Notes under the pieces: model-generated
Database searches by the model: none
The model's input: only the letters and a program-made list of their open reading frames with translations
Told to the model about the DNA's origin: nothing
In this document: in pieces, positions 27,164-35,701 of the stretch
Layout: each line of letters begins with the position of its first letter
Numbering within the stretch: position 1 is the first letter of the stretch
Source of the DNA: Scleromatobacter sp039920745
GTDB lineage: Bacteria; Pseudomonadota; Gammaproteobacteria; Burkholderiales; Burkholderiaceae_C
DNA: 64,000 nt
Reading direction: 5' to 3'
Assembly (NCBI GenBank): GCA_039920745.1
Contig: JBDSDD010000064.1
Span: forward strand, 62,001-126,000
Made by a program: the position numbers and the translations under genes

Positions 27164-27193
27164 ATTATGACCATTAGCTGGGTATATGTACAG
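27164..27193 (-). promoter_or_regulatory. recA promoter with LexA (SOS) box
   Basis: Minus-strand CTGTACATATACCCAG (27178-27193) keeps CTG-N10-CAG, one base from the CTGT-N8-ACAG consensus. A -10-like CATAAT follows at 27164-27169, so the box covers the -35 region, an ideal repressor site. The box ends 48 bp ahead of the recA ATG. Confidence 0.8.
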
Positions 27194-27367
27194 CCATTGA
27201 GGAAAGATTATTCTTGGGTCGAAGCTCGCTGCGTGAGCTAGCGACCACACCCTGCGAAAATCACTGTAGCGCCGCGCCGGCGCCGCGCCACGCGCCGAAG
27301 CGCCCCAAATTGCGGCCCCAGCGCCAAACCCACCGACAACCAGCCGAAAGGCCCAGGAGAGCGCCGA

Positions 27368-28039
27368 ATGCGAATTCTGATCGCCGAAGACGACCAGGTG
27401 CTGGCGGACGGCCTGCTGCGCTCGCTGCGTGGCTCGGGCTACGCCGTCGACCAGGTTTCCAGCGGCACCGAGGCCGACGCCGCCCTCGCCTCGCACGAGT
27501 TCGACCTGCTGATCCTCGACCTGGGCCTGCCGCGCCTGCACGGCCTGGAGGTACTGCGCAAGCTGCGCGCCCGCGGCTCCACGCTGCCGGTGCTGATCCT
27601 CACGGCGGCCGACAGCGTCGACCAGCGCGTGAAGGGCCTCGATCTGGGTGCCGACGACTTCATGGCCAAGCCCTTTTCGCTGCAGGAACTCGAGGCCCGC
27701 GTGCGTGCCCTCACCCGGCGCGGACTGGGCACGGCTTCCAGCCTCATCAAGCACGGCCCGCTCACCTTCGACGCCACGGGCCGCGTCGCCTACATCAACG
27801 ACCAGATGATCGAGTTGTCGGCGCGCGAGATCAGCCTGCTCGAAGTGCTGCTGCAGCGTGCGGGCCGACTGGTCAGCAAGGACCAGCTCGTCACGCGCCT
27901 GTGCGAATGGGGCGAGGAAGTGAGCAACAACGCGATCGAGGTCTACATCCACCGGCTGCGCAAGAAGATCGAACAGGGCCCGATCCGCATCGCGACCGTG
28001 CGCGGCCTCGGCTACTGCCTCGAGAAGATCGCGGCCTGA
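27368..28039 (+). CDS. OmpR/PhoB-type response regulator
   Basis: 223 residues. The receiver domain (1-115) has the acidic pair in LIAEDDQ, the phospho-acceptor Asp at about 51 (LLILDLGLPRLHG) and the Lys in MAKPFSL; the C-terminal winged-helix DNA-binding domain spans about 125-220 (ELSAREISLLEVLL, VEVYIHRLRKKIE-like sequence). Closest in layout to TctD/QseB-like regulators. The gene diverges from recA with 237 bp between. The sensor kinase gene begins about 720 bp downstream, after a small intervening gene. Confidence 0.93.
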   Translation: MRILIAEDDQVLADGLLRSLRGSGYAVDQVSSGTEADAALASHEFDLLILDLGLPRLHGLEVLRKLRARGSTLPVLILTAADSVDQRVKGLDLGADDFMAKPFSLQELEARVRALTRRGLGTASSLIKHGPLTFDATGRVAYINDQMIELSAREISLLEVLLQRAGRLVSKDQLVTRLCEWGEEVSNNAIEVYIHRLRKKIEQGPIRIATVRGLGYCLEKIAA

Positions 28040-28202
28040 GAAGCGTTCCCAGCTGGCTCGACACCAAGTCGCGCCGGTGTGCCTTGCGCGCAACGCCGCA
28101 GGACGAAGATCGTGCACCCGGCACGAAGCGCGTTTTCTCCTGCCGAAAAAGGGCACGCAAGCTTCGACACTCATTCCAACGCGATCCCCCGAAAGCCCTG
28201 GA

Positions 28203-28622
28203 ATGAATGCCGACGCCTGGAACCAGCTTGCAGCCCGTAGCAGGGCGCTCGTGCACCATGCCTCGCGCCTGATGGGCGTGCTGACGCATCCGACGCAGTC
28301 CCACGACGAGCGGGTGCTGGCGCCGATCGCCGCTGAGGCCGCGATCGCCCTGGAGTCGCTGTTGGCCGAGATGAGCGCCGCACCGGAGCTTGCCGCCCAC
28401 ACCCGCACGATCCAGCGCTTCGACATCGCGCTGGCAGCCTGGCGCCGCAGCGTCGCCGACACCAACCCGCTGGCGCCGCGCTACCAGACGGCACTGCTGC
28501 AGCAAGCCGCGCAGGTGGTCACGTCGTGCCTGCACGTGGAGGCGTTGTCGGCCAGCGAGGCGGCGCGCGTCCTGGTCACCCGCCGCGACATCGGCGGCCG
28601 CGCCAGCCCGCCGCCGCCGTAG
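28203..28622 (+). CDS. Hypothetical small helical protein inside a two-component locus
   Basis: 139 residues, no family recognised. It is Ala/Leu/Arg-rich and mostly helical by composition, with a Pro-rich end, without signal peptide or membrane span. The frame shows the high third-position GC typical of the window's genes, which supports coding. ATG at 28203 has no strong ribosome site; an in-frame ATG at 28077 would add a Cys/Arg-rich, less gene-like leader. It sits between a response regulator and its probable sensor kinase on the same strand, so it may be an accessory to that system; this is inference. Confidence 0.6.
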   Translation: MNADAWNQLAARSRALVHHASRLMGVLTHPTQSHDERVLAPIAAEAAIALESLLAEMSAAPELAAHTRTIQRFDIALAAWRRSVADTNPLAPRYQTALLQQAAQVVTSCLHVEALSASEAARVLVTRRDIGGRASPPPP

Positions 28623-28672
28623 ACTCTGCGTCCGAGAAAGCCCACGCAGCGTGGCGGCCGCAGGCCCACCCA

Positions 28673-28750
28673 AGCTCCCGGCAAGCGAGGCTCACATCCG
28701 AGCCGAACCGGGCTCCCCCTCGGGGGCAGCGACGGCAGGAGAGTGGCGGC
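28673..28750 (-). repeat. Intergenic GC-rich repeat, type B copy 1 (reversed)
   Basis: Contains the type B core: GGCAAGCGAGG, CACATCCGAGCCGAACCG and CTCCCCCTCGGGGGCAGCGA. Unlike the other copies it faces against the neighbouring genes; it lies just ahead of the sensor-kinase start and supplies the GGCAGGAGAG that may serve as its ribosome site. Confidence 0.8.
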
Positions 28751-28756
28751 AACATT

Positions 28757-30226
28757 TTGTCCGATAGACACGAACAGCGTTCCCTCTTCGGCGAGATCCT
28801 CGACTGGATGCTCGCGCCGCTGCTTTTGCTGTGGCCGATGAGCGTGGCGCTGACGTGGCTGGTCGCACAAGGCATCGCCAACCGCCCGTACGACCGCGAA
28901 CTGGGCCAGCTCGCGCACAGTGTCGCGCGCGAGATGCGCGCCGACCCCGCGTTCGACCGCGGCCTCGCCGGCCGCCACGACCTGCGCCTGGCCGAGCCCA
29001 CGGCGGCGTTGCTGCGCAGCGATGACGTCGATCGCGTCTGGTACCAGGTGCGCAGCGGCCAGGGCGAGCTCGTGGCGGGCGACGCCGAGCTGGCGGCGCC
29101 AGCGGAGGAGCGCCAAGCCGCCGACGAGGTGCAGTTCCGTGACGACACCGTCCACAACGACCCGGTGCGCGTCGCCTACCTGTGGGTGGGCACGCCCGCC
29201 GGCACCAACAGCGGCGTCGTGGTGCAGGTGGCCGAGACCTTCGACAAGCGCTCGCGCCTGGCCACGGAGATCATCAAGGGCGTCATCCTGCCGCAGTTCG
29301 TTATCCTGCCGCTGGCGGTGCTGCTGGTGTGGTTCGCGCTGGCCCGCGGCATCGCTCCGCTCAACGCGCTTCAACAGCGCATCCGCCGTCGCGAAAGTCA
29401 GGACCTGAGCCCGATCGACGAGCACGACGTGCCCGAGGAGGTGGCGCCGCTCGTGCGGTCGATCAACGACTTGCTGGCCCGTCTCGACCAGACGATGGGA
29501 TCGCAGAAGCACTTCCTGGCCGATGCCGCCCACCAGATGAAGACGCCGCTGGCCGGCTTGCGCATGCAGGCCGAGCTGGCACAGCGCGAGATCGACGCCG
29601 GCGGCGATCCGCAGTCCATCAAGCGCTCGCTCAAGCAGATCGCGCGCTCCAGCCAGAGCGCAGCCCACCTGGTCAACCAGCTGCTGGCGATGGCGCGCGC
29701 CGAGGACACCGAGCAGGCGCGGCGACAGCAGGACGTGCCCATCATCAAGCTGGCGCGCGAGGTGGTGCGCGACTTCGTGCCGCGCGCGATGGACAAGCGC
29801 ATCGACCTCGGCTACGAGGGCCCCGACACCGACCCGACCGCGCCGCGCATCGTCGGCCAGCCGATGCTGGTGCGCGAGCTGATCCGCAACCTCGTCGACA
29901 ACGCCCTGCAGTACACGCCGGCCGGCGGCACCGTCACCGTGCGCCTGATGCCCGACCCGTACGGCCAAGTGATGGTGCTGCAGGTGGAAGACACTGGCCC
30001 GGGCATCCCCGAGGCCGAGCGCGAGCAGGTGTTCCAGCCGTTCTACCGAGCGCTCGGCACCGACGTGGACGGCAGCGGGCTGGGGCTGGCGATCGTCAAG
30101 GAGATCGCGGACAAGCACGGCGCGACTATCGCGATTTCGGACGCCGCCGCAGCGCACGCGAACGCCGCCGGCACGCCGGGCGCGCTGTTCATGGTGCGCT
30201 TCGCGTGCGCGCCCAAGTCGGATTGA
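28757..30226 (+). CDS. Sensor histidine kinase (TctE/QseC type)
   Basis: 489 residues if begun at the TTG at 28757. Two membrane spans (about 20-40 and 180-200) flank a periplasmic domain of the two-component sensor N-terminal type; a HAMP-like region follows. The phospho-acceptor His is in FLADAAHQMKTPLAGLR, then N-box RELIRNLVDNALQYTP, DTGPGIP and GSGLGLAIVKEI. The start is uncertain: no ATG precedes the first membrane span, an AGGAG lies about 15 bases ahead of the TTG, and sequence further upstream is the repeat and the previous gene. Partner of the regulator at 27368. Confidence 0.9.
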   Translation: MSDRHEQRSLFGEILDWMLAPLLLLWPMSVALTWLVAQGIANRPYDRELGQLAHSVAREMRADPAFDRGLAGRHDLRLAEPTAALLRSDDVDRVWYQVRSGQGELVAGDAELAAPAEERQAADEVQFRDDTVHNDPVRVAYLWVGTPAGTNSGVVVQVAETFDKRSRLATEIIKGVILPQFVILPLAVLLVWFALARGIAPLNALQQRIRRRESQDLSPIDEHDVPEEVAPLVRSINDLLARLDQTMGSQKHFLADAAHQMKTPLAGLRMQAELAQREIDAGGDPQSIKRSLKQIARSSQSAAHLVNQLLAMARAEDTEQARRQQDVPIIKLAREVVRDFVPRAMDKRIDLGYEGPDTDPTAPRIVGQPMLVRELIRNLVDNALQYTPAGGTVTVRLMPDPYGQVMVLQVEDTGPGIPEAEREQVFQPFYRALGTDVDGSGLGLAIVKEIADKHGATIAISDAAAAHANAAGTPGALFMVRFACAPKSD

Positions 30227-30240
30227 GGGGTTCTCGAGTT

Positions 30241-30355
30241 CACCGGCGCTGCCGCTCGCTCTTGGCCCTGAAGTTCAAGGGAGCGCTGGATCGCGCTCTG
30301 CCAGGCCAGTCGTGGCCGGCCCCTCGGGGGCAGGGTGCGCCAGCGACCTTGGGGC
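30241..30355 (-). repeat. Intergenic GC-rich repeat, type A copy 2 (behind rodA)
   Basis: About 115 bp, same order of blocks as copy 1 (CACCGGCGCTGCCGCTCG ... TTCAAGGGAGCG ... GGCCGGCCCCTCGGGGGCAG ... GCGCCAGCGAC). It fills the space between the convergent kinase and rodA genes and ends exactly at the rodA stop. Confidence 0.85.
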
Positions 30356-31510
30356 CTACGTTTGCACCGATCGCCGATTGCGCGCGATCGACGTCAGGAA
30401 GCCGAGCCCGAGGCCCAGCGTCACCATCGCGGTGCCGCCATAGCTGACGAACGGCAACGGCACGCCCACCACCGGCAGGATGCCGCTGACCATGCCCATG
30501 TTGACGAACGCGTAGGTGAAGAAGCTCAGCGTGATCGAGCCGGCGAGCAGGCGGGTGAAGACGGACGGGGCGTCGGCGGCGATGGTCAGGCCGCGCAAGA
30601 TGAGCAGCGTGAAGCCGAACAGCAGCAGCAGCGCGCCCAGCATGCCGAACTCCTCGGAGTAGGCGGCGAAGATGAAGTCGGTGGTGCGCTCGGGGATGAA
30701 CTCGAGGTGGGTCTGCGTGCCGCTCATGAAGCCCTTGCCGGTGACGCCGCCCGAGCCGATCGCGATCATGCCCTGGATGATGTGGAAGCCCTTGCCGAGC
30801 GGGTCGGTGGTGGGGTCGAGGAGCGTGCAGATGCGGTGCTTCTGGTAGTCGCGCAGCAGCGGCCAGACGACCTCGTCCTGGCAGATCCGATCCTCGCTGA
30901 GGATGACCGCGCCGATGCCGATCGCCGCCAGCAGCAACACCGGAAGGATCAGCTTCCACGACAGGCCCGCAAAGAAGATCACGTAGAGGCCAGCCGACAG
31001 GATCAGGATCGCGGTGCCGAGGTCCGGCTGCTTGACCACCAGCCCGACGGGCAGCAGCAGGATCAGGCCGGCGATTGCGAAGTCGAGCGCGCGCAACTGG
31101 CCTTCGCGCTTCTGGAACCACCACGCGAGCATCAGCGGCATCGCGAGCTTCATGATCTCGCTGGGCTGGATCACCATGCCCACGTTGAGCCAGCGCGTGG
31201 CGCCCTTCTTGGTGATGCCCATCACCGCGGTGGCGACGAGCAGCGCCAGGCCCAGCGTGTACAGCGGGACGGCGACGCGCATCAGGTTCTGCGGCGAGAT
31301 CTGCGCCGCGAAGAACAGCACGCAGAACGCGAGCGCCATGTTGCGCGCGTGGTCCGTGAAGCGCGTGCCGTAGTCGTAGCCAGCCGAGTACATCGTCACC
31401 AGGCCGATGGCGCAGATCATCAGCACGGCGATCATCAGCGTCAGGTCGAAGCCGAGCAGCACTGGCCGCAGCCGCTGCCAGATCGAGGGGCGTTCGACGA
31501 CGGCGATCAT
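30356..31510 (-). CDS. rodA: Rod-shape SEDS protein RodA (peptidoglycan glycosyltransferase)
   Basis: 384 residues, about ten membrane spans. SEDS-family motifs are clear: ATRWLNVGMVIQPSEIMKLAMPL, VVKQPDLGTAILIL (catalytic-site Asp), HLEFIPERTTDFIFAAYSEEFG and the C-terminal GVPLPFVSYGGTAM. RodA polymerises glycan strands with PBP2 in the elongasome. Its ATG at 31510 overlaps the mrdA stop (ATGA). Last gene of mreB-mreC-mreD-mrdA-rodA. Confidence 0.97.
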   Translation of the reverse strand: MIAVVERPSIWQRLRPVLLGFDLTLMIAVLMICAIGLVTMYSAGYDYGTRFTDHARNMALAFCVLFFAAQISPQNLMRVAVPLYTLGLALLVATAVMGITKKGATRWLNVGMVIQPSEIMKLAMPLMLAWWFQKREGQLRALDFAIAGLILLLPVGLVVKQPDLGTAILILSAGLYVIFFAGLSWKLILPVLLLAAIGIGAVILSEDRICQDEVVWPLLRDYQKHRICTLLDPTTDPLGKGFHIIQGMIAIGSGGVTGKGFMSGTQTHLEFIPERTTDFIFAAYSEEFGMLGALLLLFGFTLLILRGLTIAADAPSVFTRLLAGSITLSFFTYAFVNMGMVSGILPVVGVPLPFVSYGGTAMVTLGLGLGFLTSIARNRRSVQT

Positions 31511-33768
31511 TGCGTGCGCTTTCCGCCCTTGGGCGTCGGCGTCCACTGCGACGGCAGGCGCTTGGCCGCAGCCGACGCGGCGACGGGCACCGCGCCGCTG
31601 CCGGCGTTGGCGAGCGCGGCCGCCGCGGCCGCGACGCGCGACGCGCTGGCGGCGCTCGCGGCGGTTGCGGCGCGTTCGGCGGCGCTCGGGGCACTGGCGC
31701 CGCTGGCAGGCAGCGCGGCGGCCGACGCGGCGCTCGCCGCCGCGGAGGCGGCATTGGCCGCGATGTCGGCGAGCTCCTCGGCGCCCGGCGCGTGGTTGGT
31801 GCCCAGGCGGATGTTGGTGGCCAGCGCGATCGGCACGGGCACGGACTTGGGCGGGCCGCTGGTGCCGGCCTGCACGGCGGCGATGTCCGCGTCCGTCGGG
31901 TAGACGCCCTTGATCCAGTAGTCCATCACGCGGCGCGCGATCGGGGCCGCGTACTGCGCGCCGAAGCCCACGTTCTCGACCACCATCGCGATGACGATGG
32001 TCGGGTTCTCGGCCGGGGCGAACGAGATGAACAGCGCGTTGTCGCGCAGGTGCTCGGCCACCTTGGCCGCGTTGTACTTCTCGTTGGCCTTGATGCCGGC
32101 CACCTGCGCAGTGCCGGTCTTGCCGCCCGACACGTAGCCGGCGTTGAGGAAGGCCGCGTAGCCCGTGCCGGAGGCATCGCGGTTGACCCCCACCATGGCG
32201 TTGCGCACCACCTCGACGAACTCGGGCTTGAGCGGCAGTGGCGAGAGCGGCACCGGGGCCACCGGGTGGCGCGCGCCGGACACCACGTCCACCACGTCGC
32301 GCACCAGATGCGGCGTGTGGCGCTGGCCGCCGGTCGACAGCGTGGCCAGCGCGTTGGCCAGCTGCATCACGGTGTAGTTGTTGTAGCCCTGGCCAATGCC
32401 CAGCGAGATGGTTTCGCCGGCGTACCAGCGCTGCTGCTCGGCCTTGCGATAGGCCTTGCGCTTCCACTCGGTGGACGGCAGCACGCCGCGCAGCTCGCCC
32501 TGCAGGTCGATGCCGGTGGGCTCGCCGAAGCCGAACGGCTGCATGAAGGTGGCGATGTTGTCGACGCCGATGTCGTTGGCCAGCGCGAAGTAATAGATGT
32601 CGCAGGACCTCACGATGGACGCGTACATGTCGACGAAGCCGTGGCCCTGCGGCGCGTCGTCATGGAACACATGGTTGCCGAACGTGTAGTGACCGGGATC
32701 CTGCATGCCCCAGGCGGCCGTGCGCTTGCCGAGCGTGAGCGCGGCCAGCGCCATGTAGGGCTTGTACGTGGAACCGGGCGCGTAGGTGCCGCGGATCGCG
32801 CGGTTGAGCAGCGGCTTGTCGATCGACTCGTTCAGGTCCTTCCAGTTGTCCGAGTCGATGCCGTCGACGAACAGGTTGGGGTCGAACGTCGGCTTGGAGA
32901 CGAAGGCCAGCACCTCGCCATTGCGCGGATCCATCGCGACCAGCGCACCGCGCCGATCGCCGTACAGCTCCTCGACGAGCGCCTGGAGCCGGATGTCGAT
33001 CGACAGCTGCAGCGTGTTGCCAGGCGTGGCAGGCTTGCTGGCGAGCTGGCGCACCGCGCGGCCGCCGGCCGAGGTCTCGATCTGCTCGAAGCCGGTGGTG
33101 CCGTGCAGCTCCGACTCGTAGCTCTGCTCCAGGCCCAGCTTGCCGATGTACTCGGTGCCGCGGTAGTTGGCCTGGTCTTCGTCCGACCAGTCGTCGACGA
33201 TCTTCTGCTTTTCTTCCGAGTTGATGCGCCCGATGTAGCCCACCAGGTGGCTCGCGAGTTCGCCGTGCGGGTAGTTGCGGAACAGCCGCGCCTTGATCTC
33301 GACGCCCGGGAAGCGGAAGCGCTGCGCGACGAAGCGCGCCACCTCCTCGTCGGTGAGCTTGGTGCGGATCGGCACCGACTCGAAGCTCTTGCCTTCGGCT
33401 GCCAGGCGCGCGAAGCGCTTGCGGTCGCGCGGCGTCACCTCGATCACCTTGGCGATCTCGTTGATCGTGCCTTCGACGTCGGCCAGCTTGGACGGCGTCA
33501 GCTCCAGCGTGTAGGCCGGGTAGTTGGTGGCCATCACGATGCCGTTGCGGTCGACGATCAGGCCGCGGTTGGGCACGATGGGCACGACGCCGATGCGGTT
33601 GGCCTCGGCCTGCGCCAGGAGGTCGTCGTGGCGCACCACCTGCAGCACGAACCAGCGGAAGACCAGCACGCCGAAGCACAGCAACACGAACGCCGCGGCG
33701 GCGATCGTGCGCGTGCGGAAACGATCGAGTTCGACCTCGATGTTGCGCAGTTCGGTCATCGACTTCAT
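31507..33768 (-). CDS. mrdA: Penicillin-binding protein 2 (transpeptidase)
   Basis: 753 residues. A single N-terminal membrane anchor (about 20-42), a dimerisation domain, then the transpeptidase domain: SxxK in GTYAPGSTYKPYM, SCD in IVRSCDIYY, and KTGTAQVAG. The last 120 residues are unusual: after the domain there is a long Ala/Ser-rich tail (runs such as AASAAASAASAAALP) not found in typical PBP2. ATG at 33768 is chosen; a second ATG three codons in is possible. It crosslinks peptidoglycan during elongation with RodA, whose start it overlaps. Confidence 0.96.
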   Translation of the reverse strand: MKSMTELRNIEVELDRFRTRTIAAAAFVLLCFGVLVFRWFVLQVVRHDDLLAQAEANRIGVVPIVPNRGLIVDRNGIVMATNYPAYTLELTPSKLADVEGTINEIAKVIEVTPRDRKRFARLAAEGKSFESVPIRTKLTDEEVARFVAQRFRFPGVEIKARLFRNYPHGELASHLVGYIGRINSEEKQKIVDDWSDEDQANYRGTEYIGKLGLEQSYESELHGTTGFEQIETSAGGRAVRQLASKPATPGNTLQLSIDIRLQALVEELYGDRRGALVAMDPRNGEVLAFVSKPTFDPNLFVDGIDSDNWKDLNESIDKPLLNRAIRGTYAPGSTYKPYMALAALTLGKRTAAWGMQDPGHYTFGNHVFHDDAPQGHGFVDMYASIVRSCDIYYFALANDIGVDNIATFMQPFGFGEPTGIDLQGELRGVLPSTEWKRKAYRKAEQQRWYAGETISLGIGQGYNNYTVMQLANALATLSTGGQRHTPHLVRDVVDVVSGARHPVAPVPLSPLPLKPEFVEVVRNAMVGVNRDASGTGYAAFLNAGYVSGGKTGTAQVAGIKANEKYNAAKVAEHLRDNALFISFAPAENPTIVIAMVVENVGFGAQYAAPIARRVMDYWIKGVYPTDADIAAVQAGTSGPPKSVPVPIALATNIRLGTNHAPGAEELADIAANAASAAASAASAAALPASGASAPSAAERAATAASAASASRVAAAAAALANAGSGAVPVAASAAAKRLPSQWTPTPKGGKRTQ

Positions 33769-33796
33769 GGCTGAAATCTCGGCATGAAGTCGGTCC

Positions 33797-33915
33797 CGGC
33801 GCTGCCGCTCGCCCAGACGCCTGAAACGTCGAGCTCTCGGCAAGCGAGGATCACATCCGAGCCGAACCGAGCTCCCCCTCGGGGGGCAGCGACCGGCGGC
33901 AGCGTGGGGGCCGTC
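33797..33915 (-). repeat. Intergenic GC-rich repeat, type B copy 2 (behind mreD)
   Basis: Begins CCCGGCGCTGCCGCTCG, shared with type A, then changes to the type B block (GGCAAGCGAGGATCACATCC, GAGCCGAACCGAGCTCC, CCCTCGGGGGGCAGCGACC). It is thus a bridge between the two families. It ends next to the mreD stop, in the mreD-mrdA space. Confidence 0.82.
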
Positions 33916-33916
33916 A

Positions 33917-34438
33917 TCACAATGGGCGGTTCGCGTCGCGGTCGGGGGCCCGGCGTTGCGGCGCCAGCAGCAGCAACGAGATCACCGGCCACAGCAACGC
34001 CTCGAACAGCGGCGCGAGGAGCAGGGCCCAGCCAGGGAAGCTGCCGCTCGACAGCAGGCGCACCACCAACGAGACCGCGTGGGCGACGATGAACACGGGC
34101 AGGATCTGCAGCGCCTGCTCGGCCAGCCCGAACCACAGCAGGCGGCGGTGCATGGTGATGGCCAGGAAGCTCAGCAGCGTGTAGGCCTCGGCGTGCTGGC
34201 CCAGCACGGCGCCCTGGTGCACGTCCATCAGCAGGCCGAAGAAGAACGCGGCGCCGATACCGACGCGGCGTGGCTGGTGCACGTTCCAGAAGACGAGCGC
34301 GAGCGCCAGGAAGTCGGGCATCGCCGCGACGCGGCCCAGCGGCAGCATGTTGAGCACCAGCGCCGCGACCAGCGACAACCAGAGGAACAAGGGGTTGACC
34401 GGCAGCAGGAGCTGATCGGCGCCGCGCGTCATCATCAC
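33917..34438 (-). CDS. mreD: Rod-shape determining protein MreD
   Basis: 173 residues, five or six membrane spans, with LPLGRVAAMPDFLALALVFW and FGLLMDVHQGAVLGQHA, the typical MreD block near residue 65. Inner-membrane partner of MreC in the elongasome. Its start at 34438 overlaps the mreC stop (ATGA). A GC-rich repeat follows it before mrdA. Confidence 0.93.
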   Translation of the reverse strand: MMMTRGADQLLLPVNPLFLWLSLVAALVLNMLPLGRVAAMPDFLALALVFWNVHQPRRVGIGAAFFFGLLMDVHQGAVLGQHAEAYTLLSFLAITMHRRLLWFGLAEQALQILPVFIVAHAVSLVVRLLSSGSFPGWALLLAPLFEALLWPVISLLLLAPQRRAPDRDANRPL

Positions 34439-35355
34439 TTCTTGGTCCCCTTGATGGTCTTCTTGTCCTTGCTCGTGTCGGGCTCGGGCGCCGGACGCGC
34501 AGGCAGTTGCAACGCCATCGGCTCGAGCACCAGCACGTGGCGCACGCCGTCGGCCGACGCGGTGGGCACGAGCGCGATGCGCGCGAAGGACGAATCGGCG
34601 CGCGGATCCACCTTGACCACCCTGGCCACGTCCAGTCCCGGCGGGTAGATGCCGTCGACACCGCTGGTCTGCAGCAGGTCGCCCACGTGCACGTCGGCGT
34701 TGCCGGCCATGAAGCGCAGCTCCATGGCCGCGCCGTCGGCGCCGAACGCTGCGCTGCGCTGGTGGGTGCGGGTGTTGAGGACGGGGATGGCGGCCTCCTT
34801 GTCGATCAGCAGCGTCACTTCGGACGACAGCGGATAGACACGCGTGACCTGGCCCAGCACACCGGCCTCGTCGATCACCGGCGCGCCCGGCACGACGCCT
34901 TGCGTCGCTCCGTGGTCGATGAATATCTTGCGCGAGAACGGGTCGCTGGCCTCGTAAAGCACCTCTGCGGCCTGTGCCCTGACGGCCAGCGCCGGCTTCA
35001 GGTCGACGAGCGCGCGCAGCCGCGTGTTCTCGGCGATGAGGGTGTCGACGCGCGCCGCCTTGGCCGACTGCGCGGTCAAGGCCAGCTCGGCGCGGCTCAC
35101 CTCGGCCTGGGCCGCATGCAACCCGCTCATGTACTCGCCGCCCGTGTGGGTGAGCTGCTGCGGCACGGCCAGCACGCGCTCCAGCGGCAGCAGCACGATC
35201 TGCAGGCCCGAGCGCAGCGGCCGGGTGACCGCGAAACGGGTGTCGGCCGCCATCAGGAACAGCGCCACCGCGGAGAACACCGCCAGGCGCGTCAGTGCAG
35301 ACGGGCCCTGGTGGAAGAACGGCGGTGGACGGCGGTCCAGGGTACCGAGCGGCAT
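34435..35355 (-). CDS. mreC: Rod-shape determining protein MreC
   Basis: 306 residues: short cytoplasmic tail, one membrane span at about 23-40, a coiled-coil (about 70-115) and the MreC beta-domain (SDPFSRKIFIDHGATQGV, GVLGQVTRVYPLSSEVTLLID). The C-terminal 25 residues are Pro/Lys-rich. Periplasmic scaffold that binds PBP2 and MreB-linked proteins. It lies 346 bp after mreB because a repeat-filled region separates them; a minus-strand GATAAT about 60 bp upstream could give it its own promoter. Confidence 0.95.
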   Translation of the reverse strand: MPLGTLDRRPPPFFHQGPSALTRLAVFSAVALFLMAADTRFAVTRPLRSGLQIVLLPLERVLAVPQQLTHTGGEYMSGLHAAQAEVSRAELALTAQSAKAARVDTLIAENTRLRALVDLKPALAVRAQAAEVLYEASDPFSRKIFIDHGATQGVVPGAPVIDEAGVLGQVTRVYPLSSEVTLLIDKEAAIPVLNTRTHQRSAAFGADGAAMELRFMAGNADVHVGDLLQTSGVDGIYPPGLDVARVVKVDPRADSSFARIALVPTASADGVRHVLVLEPMALQLPARPAPEPDTSKDKKTIKGTKK

Positions 35356-35498
35356 GGGTGGCTCAAAGCACCGAGGCTAAGCCACGGCGTGGGACGAGAG
35401 GAGGATTGCGATCGGAGCAATTATCGCAAGCCAAGGTTCCGTTGCCGAAGCAAGAGAACCCGCGATCCTGAAATAACAGCCCTGGAGATTTCATCGTC

Positions 35499-35613
35499 AC
35501 CGGCGCTGCCGCTCGAAAGTCCCCAAGGAATTCAAGGGAGCGGCAGATCCGGCTTTGCCGGACGGCTCGCGGCCGGCCCCTTGGGGGCAGGGAGCGCCAG
35601 CGACCGTGGGGCT
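35499..35613 (-). repeat. Intergenic GC-rich repeat, type A copy 3
   Basis: About 115 bp from CACCGGCGCTGCCGCTCG to GCGACCGTGGGGCT, with the same internal order as copies 1 and 2 (TTCAAGGGAGCGGCAGATCC, GGCTTTGCCGG, GGCCGGCCCCTTGGGGGCAG). Followed directly by a shorter fourth copy. Confidence 0.85.
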
Positions 35614-35621
35614 GTCAATTC

Positions 35622-35701
35622 TGGAGCGGCGGAACCGGCTCCGCCGGGCCGCTCGCGGCCGGCCCCCTCGGGGGGCAGCGAGCGCCAGCGAGCGTTGGGG
35701 G
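35622..35701 (-). repeat. Intergenic GC-rich repeat, type A copy 4 (partial, behind mreB)
   Basis: About 80 bp, lacking the first 30 bases of the unit, from GGAGCGGCGGAACCGGCTCC to GCGAGCGTTGGGGG. In tandem with copy 3; ends at the mreB stop codon. The CCGGCTCCGCCGGGCC block can fold on itself. Confidence 0.82.

Larger units (their letters stand above)
35356..35701. other. Non-coding spacer between mreB and mreC
   Basis: 346 bp. The half next to mreB consists of two type A repeats; the half next to mreC is less GC-rich and has a minus-strand GATAAT near 35425 that may be a -10 box. No gene seen. Confidence 0.7.

Noticed and set aside
31510..33774. Plus-strand open frame opposite PBP2
   Set aside because: Mirror of the high-GC PBP2 codons; the minus strand holds all penicillin-binding motifs.
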